Assembly: GCF_000943565.1 (NCBI RefSeq)
Contig: NZ_JTDW01000012.1
Location: 1 to 64,000 of the forward strand
DNA: 64,000 nt
DNA from: Neotamlana sedimentorum
GTDB lineage: Bacteria; Bacteroidota; Bacteroidia; Flavobacteriales; Flavobacteriaceae
Reading direction: 5' to 3'
Below the pieces are notes generated by a model. That model was not told the DNA's origin. It did not search any database and saw nothing but the letters and a program-made list of their open reading frames with translations. Position 1 is the stretch's first letter, and the number at the start of each line of letters is the position of its first letter. This document shows, in pieces, positions 17,790 through 27,238 of this stretch. Made by a program: the position numbers and the translations under genes.

Positions 17790-19550
17790 TTATTTAATAA
17801 ACTCAAAATAATTTAAAAGCACCTCGTCATTAATTTGCCTAGGAGTAAAAATCTCTAATAATTTTGGTTGCTTTCCAACTTTATAAAATGTAGTTAACTC
17901 TTTTTGTAAACCTTCGTTATTTAAGGCTTTTTGATAACTAAAACCATACATTTTACATAAATTCTCGGCTGTAAGTTCATGGTTAGTTTCAAAATAAGTA
18001 TCAAAGTTTTCTGTGTTTTTATGGCCAGGTAAAATTCTAAAAATACCACCACCAGTATTATTTACCACGATAATTCTAAAGTTTTTAGGAATGTAATTGT
18101 TCCATAACGCATTACTGTCGTAAAAAAAGCTTAAATCACCTGTTACTAAAATTGTTGGTTTTTGGTTTACTGCTGCACAACCTATAGCCGTTGATGTACT
18201 TCCATCTATACCACTGGTACCACGATTACAAAACACATCGAGCGTTTTACTTAAACTAAAAAGTTGTGTATATCGAATGGCCGAACTATTACTAACTTGC
18301 AGTATATAATTTCGAGGAATATCCTTTAAAACTTCATGAAACACTTTAAAATCTGAAAACGGAATATCTTCTAAATATTCCTTATGTTTTTTTATGCGGT
18401 ATTGTTTTACCACCGACCAAGTATCTCGATAATTACTTTTTACGTAATGTGTTACTTTGGGTAAAAACAAACTAAAAAACGAATTAGGTATCATTTCAAT
18501 ATGATTATTTAAACAGAAAAAAGTATCGTTAGCTGTTTTTAAATCGATATGCCAATGGTGCTTTGGCTTATATTTTCTAAGGAATTGTTTTATACGTTTT
18601 GAAACAATTAAACCTCCAAAAGTGACTAAAATATCTGGCTGAAGTGCTTTTAACTCATCTACATTTAAAGGGGTTATTATTTGATCGATACTTGGAAAAA
18701 AACTAGCGTGATGCATGTTCGAAGTGGTTTCGGTAAATACTAACACACTGTCATCTTGCGCTAATTCGTTCAACCAAACTTCATCAATGCTATCTGGCGA
18801 ATTCACTCCTACTAGAATCATTTTTTTTGTGGCCGAATTCCAATCCTCTAAACATGACTGTATAGTATGCTCTTCAATTTTAGGAGATTTTACTACAGGT
18901 TCTATTACTTTTGGCGATACACTAAGTTTTTCAACTGTTTCGTATAAAGGCTCATCAAAAGGAATATTAATATGAATTGGGCCTTTTTTAATTATGGCCA
19001 CATTAATTGCCGCATTAATTTCTTCTTCATTATTCGTTTGAATATCTTTTTGAATGCCCAATAATCGCTCAAACTTATTTTCGAGATTTTTAATTATTGG
19101 AATTTCTTCGTGTTCGGGAATATTATGTTCATCTTTTAAATCGAGTTTTAAATTCGCCGAATATAAAATATGATTCTCGTATACGTTCTTTTGATTAATG
19201 GTTTGTCCATCACCAATACCAACTAAATGCTTTGGGCGATCTGCCGATAAAATCAATAACGGAATATTACTAAAATAAGCTTCGGCTACGGCCGGATAAT
19301 AATTTAAAAGCGCACTTCCCGAAGTACACACCACAGCGGTTGGTTCGTTAAGTTGTTGAGCCATTCCTAGCGCAAAAAATGCAGCCGATCGCTCGTCGAC
19401 AATACTATAACATGTAAAAAACTCGTCGTGCGTAAAACCAATAGTTAAAGGTGCATTTCGGCTTCCTGGAGAAATTACAATGTGTTTAATATTTTTTGCC
19501 TTACAAAGCTGAACAACAGTTTGTGCTAGTGGAATTTTTGGGTATGTCAT
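17790..19550 (-). CDS. menD: 2-succinyl-5-enolpyruvyl-6-hydroxy-3-cyclohexene-1-carboxylate synthase MenD
   Basis: This thiamine-diphosphate enzyme joins isochorismate and 2-oxoglutarate in menaquinone synthesis. The 586-residue product has the N-terminal VVISPGSRNAPLTIGF, the catalytic glutamate region VDERSAAFFALGMAQ, the PAVAEAYFSNIPLLILSADRP block, and the ThDP-binding GTSGIDGSTSTAIG plus GDLSFFYDSNALWN near residue 440. The ATG at 19548-19550 gives MTYPKIPLAQ, the usual start; a longer frame to 19574 overlaps the promoter. The isochorismate synthase gene lies 8 kb away. Confidence 0.95.
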   Translation of the reverse strand: MTYPKIPLAQTVVQLCKAKNIKHIVISPGSRNAPLTIGFTHDEFFTCYSIVDERSAAFFALGMAQQLNEPTAVVCTSGSALLNYYPAVAEAYFSNIPLLILSADRPKHLVGIGDGQTINQKNVYENHILYSANLKLDLKDEHNIPEHEEIPIIKNLENKFERLLGIQKDIQTNNEEEINAAINVAIIKKGPIHINIPFDEPLYETVEKLSVSPKVIEPVVKSPKIEEHTIQSCLEDWNSATKKMILVGVNSPDSIDEVWLNELAQDDSVLVFTETTSNMHHASFFPSIDQIITPLNVDELKALQPDILVTFGGLIVSKRIKQFLRKYKPKHHWHIDLKTANDTFFCLNNHIEMIPNSFFSLFLPKVTHYVKSNYRDTWSVVKQYRIKKHKEYLEDIPFSDFKVFHEVLKDIPRNYILQVSNSSAIRYTQLFSLSKTLDVFCNRGTSGIDGSTSTAIGCAAVNQKPTILVTGDLSFFYDSNALWNNYIPKNFRIIVVNNTGGGIFRILPGHKNTENFDTYFETNHELTAENLCKMYGFSYQKALNNEGLQKELTTFYKVGKQPKLLEIFTPRQINDEVLLNYFEFIK

Positions 19551-19571
19551 GTGGCTATTTAAATAGAAACA

Positions 19572-19579
19572 CAAAGCTA
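19572..19579 (-). promoter_or_regulatory. -7 box of menD
   Basis: TAGCTTTG on the minus strand; transcript start near 19565, about 15 nt before the menD ATG. There is no clear TTG at -33. Confidence 0.4.
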
Positions 19580-19629
19580 AGGATTATTAATTATTTTTTC
19601 TAAAATGAATTGTTTTATTGATATTGCTA

Positions 19630-20373
19630 TCATTTTATTTCCGCTTCAAGCGCAGCGATAATAGTTTTGGTTTTACTTAATAATATTTTAGAGTTTTCTA
19701 GCTGTTTTTGGGTTTCTAACAACCTATCTATAACACTGTTTTGATATTTCTTGCTATGCAATAAACCAGAATAGTTCGATGGGCTTCCATACTGCTTAAT
19801 ATATTTATATTTTTCGTTATCTGGTAAAATTTCAGATAACGACACGTATTCTTCTAAAATAGGTTTTAGTTTCTCTGAAATAATAGCTTTAATTACCCCT
19901 TCTTGATTTTTAAAGTTCTCAATTTTATGATAATACAACGACAACAAATCTTTTAACTTCACATTACTTATTTGCTCTAATTTACTGGTTGTTAATACCG
20001 AATTCATCGTACTTTCAAGTAATTGCACCTCAACATGGGCAATGTTTGTAATAGTATCTTTGGCACCTTGGCTTAATTCAGTTTCATTTTTACCTACATA
20101 TTTTAGGGTGTTTTCTAAATAGGCAACCATTTCGGAATCAATATCTATTTTTCGCTTTAGTAATCGTAAATTGGCGCTTAATTCTTCATTTAAATTAACC
20201 TCAATTTTCTGGGTTAAAATCGCACTTTTTCTAATATCGTTTAAATCGTTAATTTTCCATGCGATGGTTACACCTATTACAATAAGTACAATTTCTCCTA
20301 ACGCATAAATTATATACGACTTAAATTTTCCTGAAAAAATTAAGCTTCTTCTAAATTTGCGAAGCAGTTTCAT
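19630..20373 (-). CDS. DUF6090 family membrane-anchored protein
   Basis: The 247-residue protein starts with the family pattern FRRSLIFSGKFKSYIIYALGEIVLIVIGVTIAWKIND, a basic stretch followed by one membrane segment (about residues 22-41). The remainder is a long, helical, probably periplasmic region. The function is unknown. It is the last gene of the operon that encodes the LytS/LytR-like pair and the efflux pump, 17 nt after the response regulator gene, so it may assist signalling or the pump. Confidence 0.7.
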   Translation of the reverse strand: MKLLRKFRRSLIFSGKFKSYIIYALGEIVLIVIGVTIAWKINDLNDIRKSAILTQKIEVNLNEELSANLRLLKRKIDIDSEMVAYLENTLKYVGKNETELSQGAKDTITNIAHVEVQLLESTMNSVLTTSKLEQISNVKLKDLLSLYYHKIENFKNQEGVIKAIISEKLKPILEEYVSLSEILPDNEKYKYIKQYGSPSNYSGLLHSKKYQNSVIDRLLETQKQLENSKILLSKTKTIIAALEAEIK

Positions 20374-20390
20374 GTTTAGATTTATCTGTA

Positions 20391-21125
20391 TTAAAGCGAA
20401 TTACTTTCTATAAACTCTATAAATTTGGCTTTGTATTGCTCAGAAATAGTAATTCTTTGGTTGTTTATTAGTATTTGGCTGCGCTCTATAACGTCAATAT
20501 TACTTAATGCCACAATAAACGAACGGTGTACACGCATAAATTTAGTTTCTGGTAATTCTTGTTCTAAAGCCTTTAAACTTAATAACGTTAAAATGGGTTT
20601 GGAAGTATCTTTTAACCAAATTTTAATATAGTCTTTTAAGCCTTCAAAATACAACACATCAGCCAACCGAATGCGCAGTTGCTTGTACTCCGATTTCACG
20701 AATAAAAACTCTTTTTCTTTAGGTGTATTATTTACTGGTTGGGTGGTTCTTTTTAGCATTTCAAACCATTGCTGTGCTTTATTTGCAGCGATTAAAAATT
20801 CGGCATAATCAAAAGGTTTTAACAAGTAATCGATAGCATCTACTTTAAAACCTTCAAGTGCATATTCGTTAAAGGCTGTTGTAAAAATAACACGAGTGTC
20901 TTTTGGTAACATTTTCGAAAATTCTACACCAGTTAAATCGGGCATTTGTATGTCTAGAAACAATACATCTACCGGATTTTCTTTTATAAAATCCATAGCT
21001 TCAATGGCATTACTAAACTTTCCTTTTAACTCTAAAAAAGGCGTTTTTTCAACATAACTTTCAACCAGATTTAGCGCCATTGGCTCATCATCAACTACAA
21101 TACAAGATATTTTTAAAACACTCAT
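20391..21125 (-). CDS. LytTR-family response regulator
   Basis: The 244-residue protein has a receiver domain with the acidic pocket VDDEP, phospho-acceptor Asp58 in VLFLDIQMPD and the lysine in LLKPFDYAEF. The C-terminal LytTR DNA-binding domain (from about residue 140) contains RLADVLYFEGLKDYIKIW and FMRVHRSFIVALSNID. It is the partner of the kinase encoded 2 nt upstream. Given its position in the operon it likely controls the efflux genes themselves. Confidence 0.92.
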   Translation of the reverse strand: MSVLKISCIVVDDEPMALNLVESYVEKTPFLELKGKFSNAIEAMDFIKENPVDVLFLDIQMPDLTGVEFSKMLPKDTRVIFTTAFNEYALEGFKVDAIDYLLKPFDYAEFLIAANKAQQWFEMLKRTTQPVNNTPKEKEFLFVKSEYKQLRIRLADVLYFEGLKDYIKIWLKDTSKPILTLLSLKALEQELPETKFMRVHRSFIVALSNIDVIERSQILINNQRITISEQYKAKFIEFIESNSL

Positions 21126-21127
21126 TT

Positions 21128-22159
21128 TTAATTAGTTTCTATTTTTAAAATGACAGAGAAAATATTATTTTCTAAAGTATTATTAAATTCAAATTTGTTA
21201 GGATATAATAATTGCAAACGTTTTTCTAAATTTTGCAAACCAATACCAGAACCACTTTTATCGTTTGTTTGTTTCGGGTAATTATTATTATTTATTTTGA
21301 AAATTACTGCTGTGTTTTCACAAATCATTTCCATGTTAATATGGCTTACATTACTTGCCGACACGCCGTGTTTAAAAGCGTTTTCAATTAATGAAATAAA
21401 AAGTAAAGGTGCTATTTTAATGCCTGTTTCAGTTGAAGGAAATGTGTAATTCACCTTAGTTTTATCGGATAAGCGAAGCTTCATTAACTCTATATATTTT
21501 TGTAGAAATTCTATTTCTTTCGATAATAAAACCTTATCCACATTAGTTTCGTAAAGCATATAACGCATTAACTTACTTAAGCTATGAATCGAGCTTTTTG
21601 CTTCAACCGGCGAAATATCTACCAGTGCGTAAATGTTGTTTAATGAATTAAAAAAGAAATGTGGCTGTAACTGATAATGTAGATGTTGTAATTCGGATTG
21701 CAACTTAAAGTTAGCTGCTTCCTTACGTTCGGCTTCTGTTTTTACCCAGCGTTTTGTTGTTTTTATAGCTATTGAAAATAATAACGGCGCCAAATATGAA
21801 AACATTTGTACGTAAATCATCATTTTTAACGACGGGCCATCTCCATCGTTAATTATTGGACGACTAATATCTGGAAAAACCGCACTTTCAATCTGCTCCT
21901 TTATCGTTATACAAATCGTGATTATTAAAACGTTAATAAGAATAAACAACAGAGTTTCTTTCTTAAATAAAAACCGATCTACTAAAACAAAATAATTTGA
22001 ATAAAATATAACAGCATAAAACAGAATAGGAATCCAGAAATGCGCTATAATTCTGTCAATATTTTGTTCTTGCCCATAGGATAAAATGTACGGTATACTA
22101 AACAATACCAACCAAACTAACAGATGGGAAAATAAAGTTATTTTATTATTTTTAGACAT
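21128..22159 (-). CDS. LytS/YehU-type sensor histidine kinase
   Basis: The 343-residue kinase has four predicted membrane spans in residues ~5-140. A His_kinase domain of the PF06580 type follows, with LQPHFFFNSLNNIYALV (phosphorylated His), then an ATPase domain with LLFISLIENAFKHG and GSGIGLQNLEKRL. The ATG at 22157-22159 is preferred to an in-frame TTG four codons upstream. It sits 3 nt after doxX and 2 nt before the LytTR regulator gene, inside the pump operon. The signal is unknown. Confidence 0.9.
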   Translation of the reverse strand: MSKNNKITLFSHLLVWLVLFSIPYILSYGQEQNIDRIIAHFWIPILFYAVIFYSNYFVLVDRFLFKKETLLFILINVLIITICITIKEQIESAVFPDISRPIINDGDGPSLKMMIYVQMFSYLAPLLFSIAIKTTKRWVKTEAERKEAANFKLQSELQHLHYQLQPHFFFNSLNNIYALVDISPVEAKSSIHSLSKLMRYMLYETNVDKVLLSKEIEFLQKYIELMKLRLSDKTKVNYTFPSTETGIKIAPLLFISLIENAFKHGVSASNVSHINMEMICENTAVIFKINNNNYPKQTNDKSGSGIGLQNLEKRLQLLYPNKFEFNNTLENNIFSVILKIETN

Positions 22160-22174
22160 GTATACGTTCAAGAT

Positions 22175-22573
22175 TTAATCCCAAGTATTTTTATAAGATA
22201 AAGCATATTTTCCTGCTCCTGTAAAAAACAAAGCTAAGGCTCCAAAGGCATACAACAAAATCAATTCTATTTCTAATCCTCCTGTTTTACTTAACGCAAA
22301 CATATTTTCTGAATGCGCTAAAAATAAAGCCATAAGCATTCCGAAGAAAAAGGTTATCGATGCTAAACGCGTTCTAAAACCTATAATTATTAAAATTGGG
22401 GCAATTAACTCTGTAATATACGACCCATAAGCCATAAGTTCCGGCAAGCCGTTAGACGATAACATGTTTTTAATACCGTTTAAATTACTTAATTTGGCTA
22501 CACCATGAAATAACATTAAACCTGCGACTGTAATTCTTAAAATTAATAGTCCGAAATTGCTATTAGTTTTCAT
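22175..22573 (-). CDS. DoxX family membrane protein
   Basis: The 132-residue protein has four hydrophobic segments and the family pattern LILRITVAGLMLFHGVAKLSN, followed by YITELIAPILIIIGFRTRLAS. DoxX proteins are small quinone- or redox-linked membrane proteins whose exact role varies. It lies between the ABC permease gene (27 nt) and the sensor kinase gene (3 nt) and appears to be part of their operon. Confidence 0.85.
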   Translation of the reverse strand: MKTNSNFGLLILRITVAGLMLFHGVAKLSNLNGIKNMLSSNGLPELMAYGSYITELIAPILIIIGFRTRLASITFFFGMLMALFLAHSENMFALSKTGGLEIELILLYAFGALALFFTGAGKYALSYKNTWD

Positions 22574-22600
22574 TTTTATTGTGTTTATATGTTAATTATA

Positions 22601-23821
22601 TTATTCGTAACGTAAAGCTGTAATTGGATCTAAGGATGAAGCTTTTCTAGCCGGATACCAGCCAAAAAATATACCAGTTACTGCACAAACAGCAAAGGAA
22701 ATAACTATAGAATATAGCGCCACACTTGTTGGCCAATTTAAGAAATTTTCTATGAAAACTGTTGCTCCTAAACCTAAAGCAACACCTAAAACACCACCAG
22801 TTACACTTATTAAAATGGCTTCAATTAAAAACTGCATTAAAATATCTGAACCTTTGCCGCCAACAGCCATTCGTAAACCAATTTCTTTGGTACGTTCTTT
22901 AACCGAAACGTACATAATATTCATAATACCAATACCACCAATTAAAAGTGATATTCCTGCAACGGCTACTAATAATACGGTTAACATCTCACTGGTTGAA
23001 CTAAATGTTGAAATTAATTCTTCCATAGAACGCACGTTAAAATCGTCATCTTCATTATCAGCCAACTTATGCTGAGTTCTTAAAATTTCAGTAACTTGAG
23101 TTACCGCATCTGGCGCTTGCTCTTCGCTTGCTGCCGAAGCCACAATTTGGTTTAAATAATCTATAGCTAAAATACGTTTTTGCACAGTGGTGTATGGTGC
23201 AATAACAACATCATCTTGATCTTGCCCAAAGGTATTTTCTCCTTTTTCTGATAAAACACCAATTACTTTAAACGGAATATTACCAAAACGAATGGTAGCA
23301 CCAACAGGATCTTCGCCATCTGGAAAAATATTATCGACCACAGTTTGCCCTAACAATACCACTTTTGAAGCCGATTTAACTTCGGCATCTGTAAACATAC
23401 TTCCGCTTTGTAAATCTAAAACCTTGATATTTAAATACTCTGGATTTACACCATAAATAGAAGATGGCCAGTTGTTTGATCCATTAATTACTTGTCCGCT
23501 ACCGTTAACCAAAGGTGTGGTATAGGTTAATAAATCGGCTTGTTCTTTTATAGCATAATAATCGTCTAGAGTTAAGGTTTCCATGGCGCTGGCTTCCTGC
23601 CTAACACCACCACGTGTATCTTCACCAGGACGAATATTAATCATATTCGAGCCCATACTAGAAATTGTAGTTCGAATACTTTCTTTCGAGCCTTCACCTA
23701 TGGCCAACATAGCAATTACAGATGCAACACCTATAATAATACCAAGCATGGTTAGTAATGTTCTCATTTTATTAAGAACAATGGCTTTAAACGCAATTTT
23801 TACTAAGTTTAAAATTCTCAT
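22601..23821 (-). CDS. MacB-type ABC transporter permease
   Basis: The 406-residue protein has an N-terminal membrane span (TLLTMLGIIIGVASVIAM, residues ~20-40), a large MacB periplasmic domain (residues ~45-260) and three C-terminal spans with GIGIMNIMYVSVKERTKEIGLRMAVGG, the FtsX/MacB core. Unlike E. coli MacB, the ATPase is encoded separately by the gene 2 nt upstream. It works with the membrane-fusion and TolC proteins of this operon to expel compounds or export peptides. Confidence 0.9.
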   Translation of the reverse strand: MRILNLVKIAFKAIVLNKMRTLLTMLGIIIGVASVIAMLAIGEGSKESIRTTISSMGSNMINIRPGEDTRGGVRQEASAMETLTLDDYYAIKEQADLLTYTTPLVNGSGQVINGSNNWPSSIYGVNPEYLNIKVLDLQSGSMFTDAEVKSASKVVLLGQTVVDNIFPDGEDPVGATIRFGNIPFKVIGVLSEKGENTFGQDQDDVVIAPYTTVQKRILAIDYLNQIVASAASEEQAPDAVTQVTEILRTQHKLADNEDDDFNVRSMEELISTFSSTSEMLTVLLVAVAGISLLIGGIGIMNIMYVSVKERTKEIGLRMAVGGKGSDILMQFLIEAILISVTGGVLGVALGLGATVFIENFLNWPTSVALYSIVISFAVCAVTGIFFGWYPARKASSLDPITALRYE

Positions 23822-23823
23822 AA

Positions 23824-24567
23824 CTAATGATTTTCTTGTGGTAATTTTGCTAATTGTTCTGCTGCCGATTGTACGTTATCGTTTTTGTAATCTTGAATAA
23901 TATCGCCATCTTTTAACACAATAGTTCTACTACTAAATGTGGCTATATCTGGCTCGTGGGTAACAAACGTAATAGTTATACCTTGTTTATTTAATTCTTG
24001 AAAAAGCGCCATTATCTCGTACGATGTTCGGGTATCTAAGTTTCCTGTGGCTTCATCGGCAAGAATCATTACCGGGTTATTTACCAACGATCTAGCAATA
24101 GCAACACGTTGTTGTTGACCTCCTGAAAGCTGCGAAGGGGTATGGTGCAATCGCTCACCTAAACCAACCATCTCTAAAGCTTTAATTGCGCGTTCCCTTC
24201 GCTCTTCAGAAGTTACTTTACTGTTATACAATAAGGGTAATTCTACGTTTTCAATAGCTGTTGTTCTTGCCAACAAGTTATACGATTGAAAAATAAACCC
24301 TATTTTTTCGTTTCTAATGGTAGCGAGTTCGTTTTTACTTAAATCTTTCATTTTAACACCATCAATCTCGTAAGTTCCAGACGTTGGCTGATCTAAACAA
24401 CCTAAAATATTTAGCATGGTACTTTTACCAGAACCACTGGATCCCATAATGGTTACAAACTCGCCTTCTGTAATGCTATAAGAAATACCTTTTAAAGCAT
24501 GCACAGTTTCCGATCCCATGGTAAACTCGCGTTTAAGATTATCTATTTTAATAATTTCTTTTGCCAT
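23824..24567 (-). CDS. ABC transporter ATP-binding protein (MacB/LolD type)
   Basis: The 247-residue ATPase has Walker A GSSGSGKSTML (residues ~42-52), the Q-loop FIFQSYNLL, signature LSGGQQQRVAIARSL, Walker B MILADEATGNLD and the switch histidine in FVTHEPD. It is the energy-coupling subunit for the permease encoded immediately downstream; the tight spacing (5 nt and 2 nt) shows co-translation. Confidence 0.93.
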   Translation of the reverse strand: MAKEIIKIDNLKREFTMGSETVHALKGISYSITEGEFVTIMGSSGSGKSTMLNILGCLDQPTSGTYEIDGVKMKDLSKNELATIRNEKIGFIFQSYNLLARTTAIENVELPLLYNSKVTSEERRERAIKALEMVGLGERLHHTPSQLSGGQQQRVAIARSLVNNPVMILADEATGNLDTRTSYEIMALFQELNKQGITITFVTHEPDIATFSSRTIVLKDGDIIQDYKNDNVQSAAEQLAKLPQENH

Positions 24568-24572
24568 GATTT

Positions 24573-25787
24573 CTATTTTTTTCCTGGTGGTTTTGGCATA
24601 AATGGACTCTCGCTTGAACCACCGCCTTGTGGGCTGTTTATTGCGTTAGGATTAGAACTTTTTAAGCTATAAACCAATTTATCACCTGCATTTAATCCTT
24701 CTAAAACTTGTACATTAACCCCATCGCTAGCACCTAATTTTACTGGTTTTGGTGTAATAGACTTATCGTTATTTAAAACCCAAAGTACTGTAGCATCATT
24801 ATTTGCTTCTGGTTTCCCGTTTGGTGGTGTTATATTTTCCTGTTGCATATATTGCATCATTACATCGGGTTCTGGCTTAAAATTTATAGCTTTAGCTTCG
24901 GCCGTTAATACATCATTTAATTCTAAAGTGTAAATAGAAACAGTTGCTGTTAACCCTGGTTTTAATTTTAAATCAGGATTATCGGCTTTAATTACAACAG
25001 TATAGGTTATTACGTTTGATGTTTCGGTATAATCTAAACGCACTTGAGTTACTTCACCTTCAAAGGTTTCACCTATAAAAGCATCAACTGTAAACGTTAC
25101 ACGTTGTCCTTCTTTTACATTACCAATATCGGCTTCATCTACATCGGCTTCCACTTGCATTTCTTTTAAATCTTGAGCAATGGTAAATAATGTTGGCGTG
25201 CTATAACTTGCCGCAACGGTTTGTCCTTCGTCTATATCTCGCGATAAAACCACACCATTTATTGGTGAATAAATATTGGCATATTCTAAATTTGTTTGTG
25301 CTGTTTTTAATTCTGATAAACGTTGAGAAACCGTTCCTTTTGCTATTTGATAATCGTAGTTAGCATCATCGAAATCTGATTTACTTATAACTTGATTATC
25401 GTATAACGTTTTTTGCCTTTTATAAATCGTTTCTGTATAACTTTTTTGACTAACAGCGTTGTTATAACTGGCTTGTGCTTGTACTACTGCAGCTTTTAAA
25501 TTTGTTTTATCTAACTCTGCAATTAGCTGACCTGCTTTAACTTCGCTATTATAATCTACATAAATTTTTTCTACAACACCAGATACTTGTGTACCAACAT
25601 CAACTTGTGTTATAGGTTCTATGGTTCCTGTTGATGTTACTAAAGTGGTAACATTTCCTTTTTTAGCTGCTATGGTTTTAACTTCTACAACTGCATCCTG
25701 ACTAGGCTTAAAAATATTGTAAAGTACCAATGCAATAATGGCAGTAATTATTCCTGCTATAATTAGTTTTTTGTTTTTATTTTTCAT
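24573..25787 (-). CDS. MacA-like periplasmic adaptor (membrane-fusion) protein
   Basis: The 404-residue protein has an N-terminal membrane anchor (residues ~8-25). The biotinyl-lipoyl halves are TQVSGVVEKIYVDYNSEVKAGQ and IYSPINGVVLSRDIDEGQTV. Between them lies a coiled-coil hairpin (residues ~95-165), followed by a beta-barrel domain (EMQVEADVDEADIG). It ends in a Gly/Pro-rich tail. It bridges the inner-membrane ABC unit and the TolC-like channel encoded just upstream. Confidence 0.92.
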   Translation of the reverse strand: MKNKNKKLIIAGIITAIIALVLYNIFKPSQDAVVEVKTIAAKKGNVTTLVTSTGTIEPITQVDVGTQVSGVVEKIYVDYNSEVKAGQLIAELDKTNLKAAVVQAQASYNNAVSQKSYTETIYKRQKTLYDNQVISKSDFDDANYDYQIAKGTVSQRLSELKTAQTNLEYANIYSPINGVVLSRDIDEGQTVAASYSTPTLFTIAQDLKEMQVEADVDEADIGNVKEGQRVTFTVDAFIGETFEGEVTQVRLDYTETSNVITYTVVIKADNPDLKLKPGLTATVSIYTLELNDVLTAEAKAINFKPEPDVMMQYMQQENITPPNGKPEANNDATVLWVLNNDKSITPKPVKLGASDGVNVQVLEGLNAGDKLVYSLKSSNPNAINSPQGGGSSESPFMPKPPGKK

Positions 25788-25797
25788 GATGTTGATA

Positions 25798-27120
25798 TTA
25801 AAGTGTTATCTCGTTTCCTTGATAATATTGTAATAATTGATTGTAAAGAATATTTAAGTATTTAGCTTGTAAATAGTTTAATTGGGCGTTAGTAAAAGTG
25901 TTTTGGCTTACTACTAAATCTGTAGTACTTAAAGCGCCTAAATCGTATTTTTTTTGAGCTAGTTTATACGATTCCTCTGCCGCTTTATTAGCTGCTTTTG
26001 ATGCTTCTAATTGTTCTTGAGACGACAGCGCATTTTGATAAGCGGTTGCTACATTTTTATAAATTTCCTTTTGAAGACTAACAACTTCGAGTTTAGATTG
26101 ATCGATTGCTATTTTAGCCTTTTGCACTTCGGCTTTTGTTTGAAATCCGTTAAAAATGGGAATAGTTAACGATAAACCTACGGTTTGATTAAAATTACCA
26201 TTTAATTGGTTTGAAAAATTCATATCCTGAGAACTTGTATAACCAGTACCCAAACTACTTGTTAAAGCCAATGTTGGTAAATAATCACCTTTGGCAATAT
26301 CTAAGTCCTTTTCGGTAACATCGACATCCAATTTTACAGCTTCGTATTCTGGCAACATACCTAAAGCTGCTTCATAAACGGCTATTTTATTTGGTAAAAT
26401 AGGCGCTGTATAAATGTCATTATTTGGCGTTACAATATCGAATTCTACCTCGGGCTCTAACTCTAATAATTGTTTTAAAACAATAACTTGCTGCTCGTAA
26501 TTATTTTTAGCTTCAATTAAATCGTATCGGTTTGTTGCTTCTTGCGAAATAGCATCTGTATAATCTTGCATAGCAATACTTCCAGCATCTAATCTGGCTT
26601 TCGCTTGTTCGGCTTCTTTAGTTGAAGCTTCTAATGTTTTTTCTGCTACAACAATACCTTCTTTGGCATACAAGGCTTGCAAATAGGCTTCGGCTACGCT
26701 TAACTTAATACTGTTTTTAGCTTCTTCAACATATAAACTGTTTTGGTCGGCTAATAACGTGTTCTGCTTAATTCTATTTTTAATTTGATTGCCTTGAAAC
26801 AAATTAACCGAAGCATTTACACCAAAACTAGTGGTGTTAATTTGCTGATCGACAAACTCGCTGGTAATTGGGTCGATAGACTGCCCATTTCTAAAAGCCT
26901 GAGATGCGCTTCCGTTTACAATTGGCAAACGACTATCTTTAGATTGCTGAAGCGTTACATTGGCAGTTTCTGCAGAATATTCAATATTTTTTATACTAAT
27001 ATTATGTTCTACAGCATACTCCAAACACTCTTGGAACGTCCATTGCTTAACTTGGCTTTCTTGAGCAAAAACACCCAAGCTGCTAAGTGCAAAAAAACAG
27101 ATGTATATAATTGGTTTCAT
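25798..27120 (-). CDS. TolC family outer-membrane efflux channel
   Basis: The 440-residue protein has a signal peptide (ending FAQ at residue ~20), QWTFQECLEYAVEHNISI at the mature N-terminus, and two internally repeated coiled-coil/strand halves with the second beginning near residue 240 (YEAVKLDVDVTEKDLDIAKGDYLP). This is the classic OEP fold. It is the first gene of the eight-gene operon running to 19630; no clear -7 box was seen upstream. Confidence 0.92.
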   Translation of the reverse strand: MKPIIYICFFALSSLGVFAQESQVKQWTFQECLEYAVEHNISIKNIEYSAETANVTLQQSKDSRLPIVNGSASQAFRNGQSIDPITSEFVDQQINTTSFGVNASVNLFQGNQIKNRIKQNTLLADQNSLYVEEAKNSIKLSVAEAYLQALYAKEGIVVAEKTLEASTKEAEQAKARLDAGSIAMQDYTDAISQEATNRYDLIEAKNNYEQQVIVLKQLLELEPEVEFDIVTPNNDIYTAPILPNKIAVYEAALGMLPEYEAVKLDVDVTEKDLDIAKGDYLPTLALTSSLGTGYTSSQDMNFSNQLNGNFNQTVGLSLTIPIFNGFQTKAEVQKAKIAIDQSKLEVVSLQKEIYKNVATAYQNALSSQEQLEASKAANKAAEESYKLAQKKYDLGALSTTDLVVSQNTFTNAQLNYLQAKYLNILYNQLLQYYQGNEITL

Positions 27121-27238
27121 TTTTAAAGTATTTAATTTTACACTTCAAAATTGAAACAATTACTTCTTATATTATAAGGTAATGGAAGTTCTGGGTGATT
27201 GTCTCGACGGAAATCAACTTTCTATCGACGGCGATTTT

